A DNA stretch of 42,201 nt from Collinsella sp944321445 (GCF_030371825.1 NZ_JAUDDM010000016.1), one strand, 5' to 3'; shown: positions 1-7,236, counted from the first letter of the stretch. Numbers and translations are program-made. Notes: generated from the sequence alone by a model not told the origin.

Positions 1-175
1 TTTGACGCAATCTGTACGAACCTCTGATTGCTTCTATACGTATGGTCTCCTACGTATGCGACACGGCCCCATTCCTTCCTCTTCGCGCTCCCCTTTCCTT
101 ATAGAGGGAAGAACGACTGCTGACCGAAGTCTGCGTCTGCGAGGCTTCTCGTTCGCACGGCGCGGCACCGCAATG

Positions 176-209
176 AAACGCAAAACGGGGCGCACATGGC
201 ACCCCGTTT
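176..209 (-). terminator. Terminator of the infC-rpmI-rplT operon
   Basis: An 8-bp perfect inverted repeat (AAACGGGG at 183-190, CCCCGTTT at 202-209) lies 28 bases past the rplT stop. Read on the minus strand it is followed by a T-rich stretch (TTTTGCGTTT). Position and form fit an intrinsic terminator. The remaining bases 1-175 hold no gene I can support. Confidence 0.7.
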
Positions 210-237
210 CAATGCGTATATATCCAAGCAAACTGCT

Positions 238-597
238 TTAGGCCTCGAGCGCCTTCTTGGCGATGGCGGCGAGCTCGTTGAAGGACTCGATGTCCTCGTA
301 GGCCATCTGGGAAAGAACCTTGCGGTCCAGCTCGATGCCGGCGAGCTTCAGGCCGTGCATGAACTTGGAGTAGGACAGACCGTTCAGACGCGCAGCGGCG
401 TTGATACGGGTAATCCAGAGGCTGCGGATGTCGCGCTTCTTGTTGCGACGATCGCGGTACTGGTACTGCAGGGAGTGCTGGACCTGCTCCTTGGCATGCT
501 TATACGTACGCGAAGCGGCACCGTAGTAACCCTTCGCACGGCTCATAACGGTACGGCGCTTCTTCTTGGCGCTCACAGCGCGCTTCACACGTGCCAT
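238..597 (-). CDS. rplT: 50S ribosomal protein L20
   Basis: The 119-residue product matches L20 throughout: it begins MARVKRAVSAKKKRRT, has the very basic extended N-terminus that threads into 23S rRNA, and the globular C-terminal half includes DIRSLWITRINAAARLNG. L20 is an early-binding protein needed for 50S assembly and, in E. coli and B. subtilis, a repressor of its own operon. Length equals the family norm (about 117-119). It is the last gene of the infC-rpmI-rplT operon, 60 bases after rpmI, with a Shine-Dalgarno AAGGAG upstream of the ATG. A terminator follows at 176-209. Confidence 0.98.
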   Translation of the reverse strand: MARVKRAVSAKKKRRTVMSRAKGYYGAASRTYKHAKEQVQHSLQYQYRDRRNKKRDIRSLWITRINAAARLNGLSYSKFMHGLKLAGIELDRKVLSQMAYEDIESFNELAAIAKKALEA

Positions 598-657
598 ATC
601 TAATCAACTCCTTGTCTGTTGGCAATGGGAAATATCGAATACAGGGTTGGTCGAATC

Positions 658-855
658 TTAGCGACCAGCGAGACGAGCGTTGACGACCTTCTTGTCGGCA
701 GCGGCGATCTCGCCCTCCTGGCGGAAGTTGCGCTTGCGCTTGGTGGTCTTCTTGGTGAGGATATGGCTCTTGAAGGCCTTAGCACGCATGAGCTTACCCG
801 TGCCGGTGCGGCGGAAACGCTTCTTGGTGCCGCTGTGGGACTTCATCTTAGGCAT
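658..855 (-). CDS. rpmI: 50S ribosomal protein L35
   Basis: A 65-residue, strongly basic protein starting MPKMKSHSGTKKRFRRTGTG, the standard L35 signature, at the usual family length of 64-66. L35 is a small component of the large ribosomal subunit. It sits between infC (29 bases upstream) and rplT, the conserved bacterial order. AAGGAG just before the ATG supports the start. Expression should follow the infC leader. Confidence 0.98.
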   Translation of the reverse strand: MPKMKSHSGTKKRFRRTGTGKLMRAKAFKSHILTKKTTKRKRNFRQEGEIAAADKKVVNARLAGR

Positions 856-884
856 GAATTTCTCCTTAATCGGTTACTACTACA

Positions 885-1445
885 CTAGTTCTTGGCTGCA
901 GCCTCGTCACCTTCGGGCTTATCGAAAGCGCCCTTGATGGGGGCGAGGAGCATAAGCATGTTGCGGCCCTCGAGCTTGGGGGCGGACTCCACCGTGGCAT
1001 ACGGCTTGAGGTCCGCGGCCAGACGCTCCAACACGTTCAGGCCCTGCTCGGGGTGAGCCATCTCGCGACCACGGAACATGATCGTGATCTTGACGCGCGC
1101 GCCCTTCTTGAGGAAGCGCATCACATGGCCCTTCTTGGTCTCGTAATCACCCACGTCGATCTTGGGACGGAACTTCATCTCCTTGACCTCGACGCGCGAC
1201 TGGTTCTTGCGAGCCTGCTTGGCCTTCATGGCCTGCTGGTACTTGAACTTGCCGTAATCCATGACCCTGCACACCGGGGGCTCCGCGTTGGGCGCGATCT
1301 CCACCAGGTCGAGGCCCTGCTCGTCGGCGACGCGCTGGGCGTCACGGATGCCGAACAGGCCGAGCTGAGAACCATCGACACCGATAAGACGGCACGTGGT
1401 CGCGGTGATCTCCCCGTTGATGCGGGTGGCATCAGACTTAGCTAT
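885..1445 (-). CDS. infC: Translation initiation factor IF-3, AUA start codon
   Basis: IF-3 binds the 30S subunit, prevents premature 50S joining and checks the start codon. The conserved block APNAEPPVCRVMDYGKFKY lies at the linker, followed by the C-terminal 30S-binding domain. The first in-frame ATG/GTG/TTG-type start (GTG at 1302-1304) falls inside this block and would remove the N-domain. Reading upstream, the frame stays open for 47 codons (RINGEITATTCRLIGVDG, then LGLFGIRDAQRVADEQGLD), which is the IF-3 N-domain. It ends at an ATA codon (1443-1445) eight bases after a perfect AAGGAGG (1454-1460). The resulting 186 residues is a normal IF-3 length. IF-3 genes are known for rare start codons (AUU in E. 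coli), allowing IF-3 to limit its own synthesis. Confidence 0.95.
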   Translation of the reverse strand: MAKSDATRINGEITATTCRLIGVDGSQLGLFGIRDAQRVADEQGLDLVEIAPNAEPPVCRVMDYGKFKYQQAMKAKQARKNQSRVEVKEMKFRPKIDVGDYETKKGHVMRFLKKGARVKITIMFRGREMAHPEQGLNVLERLAADLKPYATVESAPKLEGRNMLMLLAPIKGAFDKPEGDEAAAKN

Positions 1446-1460
1446 TGTCCCAACCTCCTT
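1443..1460 (-). promoter_or_regulatory. infC ribosome binding site with non-canonical AUA start
   Basis: AAGGAGG (complement of 1454-1460) is followed by an 8-base spacer and ATA. No ATG, GTG or TTG occurs in frame between the next upstream codons and the N-domain. The strong Shine-Dalgarno fixes the start at the ATA. A poor start codon is the expected site of IF-3 autoregulation. Confidence 0.85.
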
Positions 1461-1470
1461 CGTAGTTGAG

Positions 1471-1509
1471 CAAAAGAAAACCCGAAAGCCTCAAAGGTTG
1501 CTTTCGGGT
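1471..1509 (-). terminator. Leader terminator (attenuator) in front of infC
   Basis: On the minus strand a perfect 10-bp stem ACCCGAAAGC/GCTTTCGGGT (arms 1480-1489 and 1500-1509) is followed immediately by TTTTCTTTTG. It ends about 10 bases before the infC Shine-Dalgarno, so it lies inside the infC leader and not at the end of a gene. This is the layout of a transcription attenuator. In B. subtilis the same operon is controlled by L20-dependent termination in its leader; whether L20 acts here is inference. Confidence 0.75.
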
Positions 1510-1585
1510 CACACGAATCATGAGCTGCGGCCATACCGCATGCTGATGTATTGTTGTGAGACCAGACAGCTACCTCGTAGGCGCC

Positions 1586-1613
1586 GAAAGGTGGGGGCGA
1601 ATGCCCCGCTTTC
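1586..1613 (-). other. Hairpin in the long infC leader
   Basis: GAAAG-C-GGGGC-ATTC-GCCCC-CAC-CTTTC (minus strand, 1613 to 1586) forms two 5-bp helices split by an internal loop. A second small hairpin TGCGG/CCGCA occurs at 1526-1540. Together with the terminator at 1471-1509 they suggest a structured leader of 150-200 bases. A TATGAT about 1638-1643 could be its -10 element, but I found no good -35. Confidence 0.4.
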
Positions 1614-1726
1614 AAAAACGCTGCAGAACAGCGCTTGACGAATCATAGCATAGACGTTGACGCTCCACGCTTTCACCATAGGGAAAGATGCGAAAGCAGC
1701 GGAGGCTCGATGCAATCGCCTCGGAG

Positions 1727-2068
1727 CTACTCCCACGTCTTCCAGACATCCGGTTCGTAGCCGACCGTCGCCTTCCCGCCGTTTCGCACGATGGGTTCGC
1801 GCAGGACCTGCTGGTTCTCGAGCAGCTTATCGAACTTCTGACTCTCGGCGAGATAGGTGATGAGCGCCACGGTGTCCTGGTCTTTCGCCTTGGGATCGAT
1901 GAGCGCATCGATACCTCCCGCTGCCTGCATGACGCTCTGGAGCTCGCCTTTGCTCATCTCCTTCTCCTTGAGGTCGATGAACTGGAACTTGATGCGGCGC
2001 TCCTTGAAGTAGCGCTGGGCCTTCTTGGTGTCAAAGCTTTTCTTGGTGCCGAAGATCTGGATGTTCAT
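1727..2068 (-). CDS. ArsC/Spx-fold protein lacking the catalytic cysteine
   Basis: A 113-residue protein of the arsenate-reductase (ArsC/YffB/Spx) thioredoxin-like family: MNIQIFGTKKSFDTKKA at the N-terminus, then RYFKERRIKFQFIDLKEKE, and a C-terminal LREPIVRNGGKATVGY, the conserved cis-proline and substrate-arginine region. In family members the first loop carries the nucleophilic cysteine. Here the equivalent residue 11 is Ser (codon AGC). The protein is therefore unlikely to reduce arsenate by the usual thiol route. The gene stands alone between the infC leader and a large hairpin that ends 17 bases before its ATG; GGTGAGG serves as ribosome binding site. Its role is unknown. Confidence 0.8.
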   Translation of the reverse strand: MNIQIFGTKKSFDTKKAQRYFKERRIKFQFIDLKEKEMSKGELQSVMQAAGGIDALIDPKAKDQDTVALITYLAESQKFDKLLENQQVLREPIVRNGGKATVGYEPDVWKTWE

Positions 2069-2085
2069 GGGTCCTCACCTGCGCC

Positions 2086-2149
2086 GTGGGAAATAAGTGC
2101 CTGTCCCCATTTTCCCACGGGAAAAAGGGGACAGGCACTTATTTCCCAC
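2086..2149. repeat. 64-base near-perfect hairpin, REP-like
   Basis: Two 23-base arms (2086-2108 and 2127-2149) are perfect reverse complements. After one A/A mismatch the loop continues with a second 7-bp stem (TTTTCCC 2110-2116, GGGAAAA 2119-2125), leaving a 2-base loop. The repeated core contains AAATAAGTGCCTGTCCCC. It lies between the tRNA-Leu terminator and the start of the ArsC-like gene, and neither side is followed by a T run. Confidence 0.85.
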
Positions 2150-2153
2150 TATG

Positions 2154-2180
2154 AAAAGGGCCCCTAAACTGGGGCCCTTT
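2154..2180 (-). terminator. Terminator after tRNA-Leu
   Basis: AAAGGGCCCC/GGGGCCCTTT (arms 2155-2164 and 2171-2180, loop TAAACT) followed on the minus strand by T residues. It starts 11 bases beyond the 3' end of the tRNA gene and so probably ends its transcript. Confidence 0.75.
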
Positions 2181-2191
2181 GCTGTTCTGTA

Positions 2192-2278
2192 TGGTGCCCG
2201 AGAAGAGACTCGAACTCTTACGGTATCGCTACCGGTGGATTTTGAGTCCACTGCGTCTGCCAATTCCGCCACTCGGGC
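2192..2278 (-). tRNA. tRNA-Leu (anticodon CAA)
   Basis: The minus strand folds as a class II tRNA of 87 bases including encoded CCA. The acceptor stem GCCCGAG pairs with CTCGGGC, followed by discriminator A and CCA. The D arm reads GGCGGAATTGGCAGACGC, typical of tRNA-Leu. Anticodon stem GTGGA/TCCAC encloses loop CTCAAAA, giving anticodon CAA, which reads UUG. The long variable arm (GGTAGCGATACC) and T arm (GAGTTCGAGTCTC) are intact. Confidence 0.97.
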
Positions 2279-2313
2279 ACAGCACGCGAATATAGTAGCA
2301 TACGACGGCGCGG

Positions 2314-3738
2314 TTACAGCTCACGCATTTCGATGAGCTCGATGCTGCGGCGCATCTCCGCCTCGTCGCAACCACGGCCCTCCACGGTGGCCTCACCCAT
2401 CTGGTTGTCGAACGGGTCCCAGCGCACACCGTTGGAAGCCGGGGTCAACTCGGCCTGGTACTGGGAATTCGCCACCATGCGCCACGGATCGAGATTGCCG
2501 AAGTAATGCAGCCGACGAGCCTCGTTGCCCTCTCGACGCGCCGAGGAGCCAAACGAGCAGTCCGCCCACAGCCAGCCGAACTCATCGGTATAGAACATAG
2601 CCCAATCGTGCGGACCCACGTAGTCGGGCGACACGTACAGGCCAGACTGCCAACGTGCGGGAATGCCCGCAATGCGGCACATCGTGATGAACGTGAGCGC
2701 CATGACGCCGCAGTCGCCGCGAAGCGACTTCGCGCAGCCATCGGGAATGCAGTCGAGCTGCGCATACGAGGGCTGATAGCGATAATCCACGTTCTTGGTG
2801 ATGTAATCGTAGATGGCGCGCGCTTGGTCGATGGGGCGCTCGACCTCCCCCACCACGCGCTCGGTCAGCGCGATGAGATACGGCGTGAACATGATGTGCG
2901 GAGCAAGCTGGGACAGATCGTCCTCGGTGACCGTGTCGTCGGCCACAACGTGCTCGGCCGGAGCGGGAGTGAGTGTGTCGACATAGGGAGCGTGGATGCG
3001 GTAGCGGTAACTCGCTTCGAAGGAGTGGTTTTCCCGCGAGCCCCAAAACGCCGTGCGAGCGGGCGCGTCTTCCTTTGCAACGAGTACGCCCGGCGTCCAG
3101 TCATACACGTCGATATCGGATTGCTGGGGGCAAGCGGCGGGAACGGGCAGCCATGCGCGCAGCATCTCGCCGGGCGTGGCACCGGGGATGTCGATGGCCG
3201 CTTTAAGGTTGATTTCGCAGGTAAGGCCGCCCTTTTCATGCATACGCTCGAGCATGGCGTCACGCGCCTCGATGTCGCGGGACTCCTCCTTCTTAAGGCC
3301 GAGCACCTCCTGCGGGTACACGCGAAGCGAGTCAAGGAAGTTGTCGAGGAAGCGCTGCTCGCCGTCGATGAAGCGCCAATCGATGCGCTTGCGCGCCACG
3401 AGGTCATCAAGCTGCTCCTCGGTGAACTCAGGCCACTCGGTGCGGATGGCAGCAAGGGCGGCTTCGCGCGTCACGCAGAACTGCTGCGCCAGCCTGCCCA
3501 TACGATGGCGCTCCACGCGCAGGCACGCCGCCAGCTCCGGCGTAACGCCCTCGGCCAGCAGCTCATCGCACGCCTTCATGGCCGCATCCAGATACCCGGC
3601 CTGCTTTAGCCGCTCGACCTCCGCCGGCAGGCCCACGGCCAAGAACCGATAGTCGTCGTTGGACACCTCATCGGCGCACCCAACCGGTCCGTTCACCACG
3701 AGCTTGCCCTCCTCGGGCCACTCAGTCTTAACCGCCAT
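2314..3738 (-). CDS. Transglutaminase-like cysteine protease-fold protein
   Basis: 474 residues from the ATG at 3736-3738 (MAVKTEWPEEG), chosen because it is closest to a purine-rich AAAAGGGGGAG and upstream in-frame starts add arginine-rich non-coding-looking sequence. The C-terminal half is a transglutaminase-like domain. Cys343 lies in LRGDCGVMALTFITMCRIAG, His377 in GPHDWAMFY and Asp393 in WADCSFG, giving a complete Cys-His-Asp triad. Residues 1-180 are a helical N-terminal region, with a beta-rich stretch at 180-260 before the triad domain. No signal peptide is visible, so it is probably cytoplasmic. Family members act as proteases, amidases or cross-linking enzymes; the substrate cannot be told. 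It is a stand-alone gene upstream of tRNA-Leu. Confidence 0.85.
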   Translation of the reverse strand: MAVKTEWPEEGKLVVNGPVGCADEVSNDDYRFLAVGLPAEVERLKQAGYLDAAMKACDELLAEGVTPELAACLRVERHRMGRLAQQFCVTREAALAAIRTEWPEFTEEQLDDLVARKRIDWRFIDGEQRFLDNFLDSLRVYPQEVLGLKKEESRDIEARDAMLERMHEKGGLTCEINLKAAIDIPGATPGEMLRAWLPVPAACPQQSDIDVYDWTPGVLVAKEDAPARTAFWGSRENHSFEASYRYRIHAPYVDTLTPAPAEHVVADDTVTEDDLSQLAPHIMFTPYLIALTERVVGEVERPIDQARAIYDYITKNVDYRYQPSYAQLDCIPDGCAKSLRGDCGVMALTFITMCRIAGIPARWQSGLYVSPDYVGPHDWAMFYTDEFGWLWADCSFGSSARREGNEARRLHYFGNLDPWRMVANSQYQAELTPASNGVRWDPFDNQMGEATVEGRGCDEAEMRRSIELIEMREL

Positions 3739-3915
3739 TGCTCCCCCTTTTGCATTCGTCACGTATATCCGGCAACCCAAGCGGCGCCGAGCCACACCGA
3801 TTCTACCGCTGAACCCCATCGGACGCGAAGCGCACGGCCGCGCCCCGACCCGAAATTCCGCCAACGTTCGCCCGCTCTTCCACCAAGGTTCCTAACGCCC
3901 AGCAAGACAAACGCA

Positions 3916-3997
3916 GGGAGACCCCGGAGGGATTCCGAGCAAACCGTTTGAGCGCCGCAGGCGCGATCGGTTCGCGAGGAACCCTCCGGGGCCTCCC
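3916..3997. repeat. Large imperfect stem-loop between fba and the transglutaminase gene
   Basis: CCCCGGAGGG (3922-3931) is the exact complement of CCCTCCGGGG (3982-3991). Pairing extends outwards (GGGAG 3916-3920 with CTCCC 3993-3997) and inwards through CC and AACCG/CGGTT. The apex GCGCCGCAGGCGC can form its own small hairpin. It lies 24 bases after the fba stop on the minus strand but has no T run. It may terminate fba transcription or be a dispersed repeat; the general plan (long outer stem, GC hairpin at the tip) resembles the elements at 7021-7236. Confidence 0.65.
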
Positions 3998-4020
3998 GGA
4001 CAGGTCGATAAGCTCGGGCG

Positions 4021-4887
4021 TTAGGCCTTGTTCACAGAGCCGAACTCCTCCATGAGTTCCTTGGTGCGGGCGACGATGGCGTCGCGGCCGGGCTTGAGGA
4101 GCTTGCGGGGGTCGTAACCCTTGCCCTGCTGGTCCTTGCCCTCCTCGATGTAGCCACGAGTGGCAGCAGCGAAGACGAGCTGCAGGTCCGTGTTGACGTT
4201 GATCTTGGAAACGCCCATGGAAATGGCCTTCTGGATCTGATCAACGGGGATGCCGGTGCCGCCGTGGAGGACGAGCGGCAGGTCGCCGACCTCGGCCTTG
4301 ATCTCGGCCAGGCGGTCGAAGGACAGGCCGGCCCAGTCAGCCGGATACACGCCATGAATGTTGCCAATGCCGCAGGCGAGGAAGTCGACGCCCAGGTCGG
4401 CGATCTGCTTGCACTCAGCGGGGTCAGCGAGCTCGCCGTTGGAGGCAACACCGTCCTCGACGCCGCCGATACCGCCGACCTCGGCCTCGATGGAGATGCC
4501 CTTGGAATGGGCGAGCTCCACGAGCTCCTTGGTGCGGTCGAGGTTGATCTGGAAGGTCTCCTCGTGGGAGCCGTCATACATGATGGAGGTGAAGCCAGCC
4601 TCGATGCACTTGAAGCAGTCCTCATAGGAACCGTGATCGAGGTGCAGGGCGACGGGGACAGTGATGTTGAGGGCCTCGACAGCGGCCTTGACCATGTCGG
4701 CGCAGACCTTGTAGCCGCCCATCCACTTGGCGGCACCGCCGGTGCACTGCATGATCAGCGGGGACTTTGCCTCTTCAGCTGCCTGAAGGATGGACAGCGT
4801 CCACTCGAGGTTGTTGGTGTTGAACGCACCGAGGGCGTAATGACCGGCCTCAGCGTTCTTGAGCATTTCTGCTGCATTGACGAGCAT
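4021..4887 (-). CDS. fba: Class II fructose-bisphosphate aldolase
   Basis: This zinc enzyme reversibly cleaves fructose-1,6-bisphosphate to dihydroxyacetone phosphate and glyceraldehyde-3-phosphate in glycolysis. The 288-residue chain shows LHLDHGSYED with Asp84 (catalytic) and His85 (zinc), Glu136 in IEAEVGGIGG, zinc ligands His179 (NIHGVYP) and His208 (LHGGTGIP), and the phosphate-binding INVNTD near 229-234. Length is usual for the class. AGGGAGGT lies just before the ATG. It is monocistronic here. The window also carries the fru operon, whose product feeds this reaction. Confidence 0.97.
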   Translation of the reverse strand: MLVNAAEMLKNAEAGHYALGAFNTNNLEWTLSILQAAEEAKSPLIMQCTGGAAKWMGGYKVCADMVKAAVEALNITVPVALHLDHGSYEDCFKCIEAGFTSIMYDGSHEETFQINLDRTKELVELAHSKGISIEAEVGGIGGVEDGVASNGELADPAECKQIADLGVDFLACGIGNIHGVYPADWAGLSFDRLAEIKAEVGDLPLVLHGGTGIPVDQIQKAISMGVSKINVNTDLQLVFAAATRGYIEEGKDQQGKGYDPRKLLKPGRDAIVARTKELMEEFGSVNKA

Positions 4888-5235
4888 AGAAAACCTCCCT
4901 GTAGGTTTGCTCCGATACTTCGAGTAAGTTTACCACTGTCCGTTGAGGCCACATATCGCAAATGGAACACGATACGAGTACGCGAACATCTATTTTTGCG
5001 ACAAGCAGGCGCGGCGTAACCGAAGCGCCCTATGCCCGAGGGCCCGCCTGTGGAAAACGATTCGCACATTTGCTCGCCACGTTCCCTCAAGAACGACAAT
5101 CCCCGGGACGTAAGGCGGCGCGGCTTACAGATACTTGCATCCGTGCGATTTGCTCCCCTGAAAACCGGAGCAAATCGCACGAAGGCTTGAAACGTTTTGG
5201 AGGACGGTTCCATCCGCAACGTAAGGCAGCCGGTG
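4888..5235. other. 348-base gap with a perfect 15-bp stem-loop
   Basis: No gene is supported here. Arms 5142-5156 and 5167-5181 are exact reverse complements (CGTGCGATTTGCTCC, loop of 10). A shorter repeat GTAAG/CTTAC spans 5109-5128. The hairpin lies 55 bases beyond the stop of the next gene (minus strand) without a T run. The fba promoter must lie in the part nearest 4888, but I cannot place it with confidence. Confidence 0.6.
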
Positions 5236-5916
5236 CTACGCCGCCACCTCGCGCAGACGGGCGCTTTCGTGATAGCGGCCCTCGATGCCGAAGGTGTCGC
5301 GCAACATGCGCATGTAGAAGCCCATGAACTCAGCCTCCGGCTTGATGAGGTAGTCTTCGGGATGCATCTCGCCGGGACCGTCCACGGCATCGCTCTGAAC
5401 AGGCGCGACATCGTAGAGGTACACCTGCCCCACCGCTTGCCACGCCCCCTCAGCGCACGCGATGCGCATGGCGATGGAGCCGCGATGCCACCGTTCGTTA
5501 TTGCAAACTCGAGGAGTGAAGACGTCGTAGCGGCAATCGGTCCTGACATCTCGCAAGACGGCGATATGCGATTGCGCATCTTTGTCGAGAATCGCGAACC
5601 GTGAGAAAAACTGCGTAGCGATGACCTGCCGCAAAAGCTCAACGGTTCTCGCGTCGGTACCGACAGGAGGCGTGTCGACGAACACCTCGAGCGGCGTCAG
5701 GCCGCGGCGTAGGGGCCGCTCGAACAGCGCCCATTCGGAAAAGCACATGTTGACCATAGCGACATCGTTTTCCTGCAAACAATCCTTGTAGCAGACCGCT
5801 GGATCGACGAACGTCATGAACTCCTCGTTTGCCTGGTTCAAAAACGCCCATTTCCTAGCGATCCAATACGTTGCGGCCTCGTTGACCGCCCGATCCACCT
5901 CGTTGTATGCGCTCAT
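5236..5916 (-). CDS. Conserved-looking hypothetical protein
   Basis: I do not recognise a named family with confidence. The 226 residues from ATG 5914-5916 (MSAYNEVDRAVNEAATYW) are preceded by AAGGAGA, which decides the start over an upstream ATG. The protein is soluble, with no signal peptide or membrane segment. Recognisable blocks are MCFSEWALFERPLRRGLTPL near residue 60-80 and ATQFFSRFAILDKDAQ around 105-120. The C-terminal half is acidic and aromatic, with mixed alpha/beta character. Codon use matches neighbours, so it is probably real. It stands alone, separated by more than 300 bases from genes on both sides. Confidence 0.7.
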   Translation of the reverse strand: MSAYNEVDRAVNEAATYWIARKWAFLNQANEEFMTFVDPAVCYKDCLQENDVAMVNMCFSEWALFERPLRRGLTPLEVFVDTPPVGTDARTVELLRQVIATQFFSRFAILDKDAQSHIAVLRDVRTDCRYDVFTPRVCNNERWHRGSIAMRIACAEGAWQAVGQVYLYDVAPVQSDAVDGPGEMHPEDYLIKPEAEFMGFYMRMLRDTFGIEGRYHESARLREVAA

Positions 5917-6231
5917 GCCGTCTCCTTTCGCTGCGCACCGAACCATCACCCGAAGCGTAGCAGCGATATACAACACAGCGCATATGATTAGTATTTTATT
6001 GTTTTTCTAGCTTACTATTATTCGAAGGTATCTAACAAAACCCTGTCAGGATTCCAACAGGAATCCAACACGCGCAGCTCAGGGCGCTGCCGCAACGTGC
6101 GCATGCCTACGCAGGGTGCAGCCCGTGCAAACAATCCCCACAGATACCGGGAGACAGAATGTGAAGGATGTGTGACGCAAAGCAAAGGGGCCGGCCCGAA
6201 CTGAGCGGACCGGCCCCGATTTAGCCTCGAT
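5917..6231. other. 315-base gap, AT-rich core
   Basis: No gene is supported. Bases about 5985-6030 are conspicuously AT-rich (TAGTATTTTATTG, then TTACTATTATTC) compared with the surroundings and are the likely promoter region of the minus-strand gene starting at 5916. The end nearest 6231 holds the terminator of the MBL hydrolase gene, listed separately. Confidence 0.5.
6184..6217 (-). terminator. Terminator of the MBL hydrolase gene
   Basis: GGGGCCGG (6187-6194) pairs with CCGGCCCC (6210-6217) around a 15-base loop. On the minus strand the stem is followed by TTTGCTTTG. It begins 15 bases after the stop codon of the upstream minus-strand gene. Confidence 0.75.
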
Positions 6232-6939
6232 TTAATAGCCCATATGCAGGGCGCGACGCACGAAGATGTTCTCCTCCAGCTCGTCTGCCGCAGTCGTTGA
6301 ACCGTTGTGGCCACACAGGCACAGCGTATCTTCCGGCAGCAGGCGGAACAGGTGCGCCAGCGAGTGCATGATCGTCGTCTCGTCACCACCCTCAAGGTCA
6401 GTGCGCCCGTGGCTGCCCGGGAACAGCGTGTCACCGCAAAACGCGATATTGCCCTCGTTGGCGGCGGCGAACAGCACGATGCCGCCCGGCGTGTGGCCCG
6501 GCGTCTCGATGACCTGCAGGCTCACATCGCCGAACTCGACCGTATCGCCCTCAGCGAGCAGGCGGTCGGGCTCCGGCGGCTGCTCGGTATCGATGCCCCA
6601 CATGGCGTGAAGGGACGCCGGATGCGTCCGCGCCGTATAGGCATCCTTGCCGCACAACAGGAAGGGAACGTCATCGCCCAAAGCACGGCGCAGCCCGGCA
6701 AGACCGCCGGTATGGTCGGCGTGACCATGCGTGCAAACCAGCGATTTGATGCGCGCATCCGGGTGTCGAACGGCAAAATGGCGCGCAAGGTCCTCGCCCT
6801 TCCATGCAGGATCAACAATCACGGCCTCATCACCCGAAACAACGAAATACGTATTGGTCTGGATGGGCCCGTTCACAAGACACTCGACAGACAGCGAGCC
6901 CCGAGCCTCAAGATCAAGCGAAAACGCCTCAGTATCCAT
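6232..6939 (-). CDS. MBL-fold metallo-hydrolase (glyoxalase II-like)
   Basis: 235 residues with a complete metallo-beta-lactamase metal site: His71, His73, Asp75 and His76 in CTHGHADHTGG, a third ligand in ETPGHTPGG, the bridging aspartate in FCGDTLFPGSHGRTD, and a final histidine in CLCGHNGSTT. This pattern places it with the glyoxalase II/YcbL-like group of binuclear zinc hydrolases, which act on thioesters such as S-lactoylglutathione or related substrates. Actual substrate is unknown. It is cytoplasmic and transcribed alone, after the two stem-loop elements that follow rel. Confidence 0.9.
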   Translation of the reverse strand: MDTEAFSLDLEARGSLSVECLVNGPIQTNTYFVVSGDEAVIVDPAWKGEDLARHFAVRHPDARIKSLVCTHGHADHTGGLAGLRRALGDDVPFLLCGKDAYTARTHPASLHAMWGIDTEQPPEPDRLLAEGDTVEFGDVSLQVIETPGHTPGGIVLFAAANEGNIAFCGDTLFPGSHGRTDLEGGDETTIMHSLAHLFRLLPEDTLCLCGHNGSTTAADELEENIFVRRALHMGY

Positions 6940-7020
6940 GCACCGATCCTTCCAGAAGATTGCAAAACGTGAAGTGACCTCTAACGAGTTATTTCCTTGA
7001 GCGCCCGGCCAAAACAGGCC

Positions 7021-7120
7021 CTAGGCCTTCCCAGGTGCCGCAGGTTGCCCCGAAAGCCGAGGGTACCGCGCCTGGCGTGCGGCGCCCGAAGGCTTGAGGG
7101 GCAAGATGCGGTGCCCAAGC
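7021..7120. repeat. Stem-loop element, copy A
   Basis: About 100 bases that align with copy B (7131-7236) over nearly the whole length: both carry CTA-GGC/TGGC-TTC near the start, CAGGTGCC, AGGTTGCC, GAAAG, GCGTGCGGCG and GGCAAGAT in the same order. Within copy A the right half (GGGGCAAGATGCGGTGCC) is largely complementary to the left half (GGTGCCGCAGGTTGCCCC), giving a long stem with a GC-rich tip. Confidence 0.75.
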
Positions 7121-7130
7121 GGACCCGACC

Positions 7131-7236
7131 CTATGGCTTCTCAGGTGCCCGAGGTTGCCGAGAAAGAGGAGCGAGCACGCCTTGCGTGCGGCGAGCGACG
7201 ATTGAACGGCAAGATCGGGTGCCTGAGAAGCCATAG
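7131..7236. repeat. Stem-loop element, copy B
   Basis: The outer arms 7131-7152 and 7215-7236 are complementary at 20 of 22 positions (CTATGGCTTCTCAGG matches exactly). The tip contains GCACGCCTTGCGTGC. It directly follows the rel stop codon (minus strand), so it probably acts as or carries the rel transcript 3' end. Copy A follows 11 bases later. Differences between copies partly preserve pairing, which argues for a selected RNA or DNA structure. Confidence 0.8.

Noticed and set aside
1..175. ATACGTA/TACGTAT inverted repeat at 36-57 and short ORFs at the window start
   Set aside because: A 7-bp repeat is too short to interpret by itself, and the ORFs lack ribosome binding sites. The region may be the flank of a gene outside the window.
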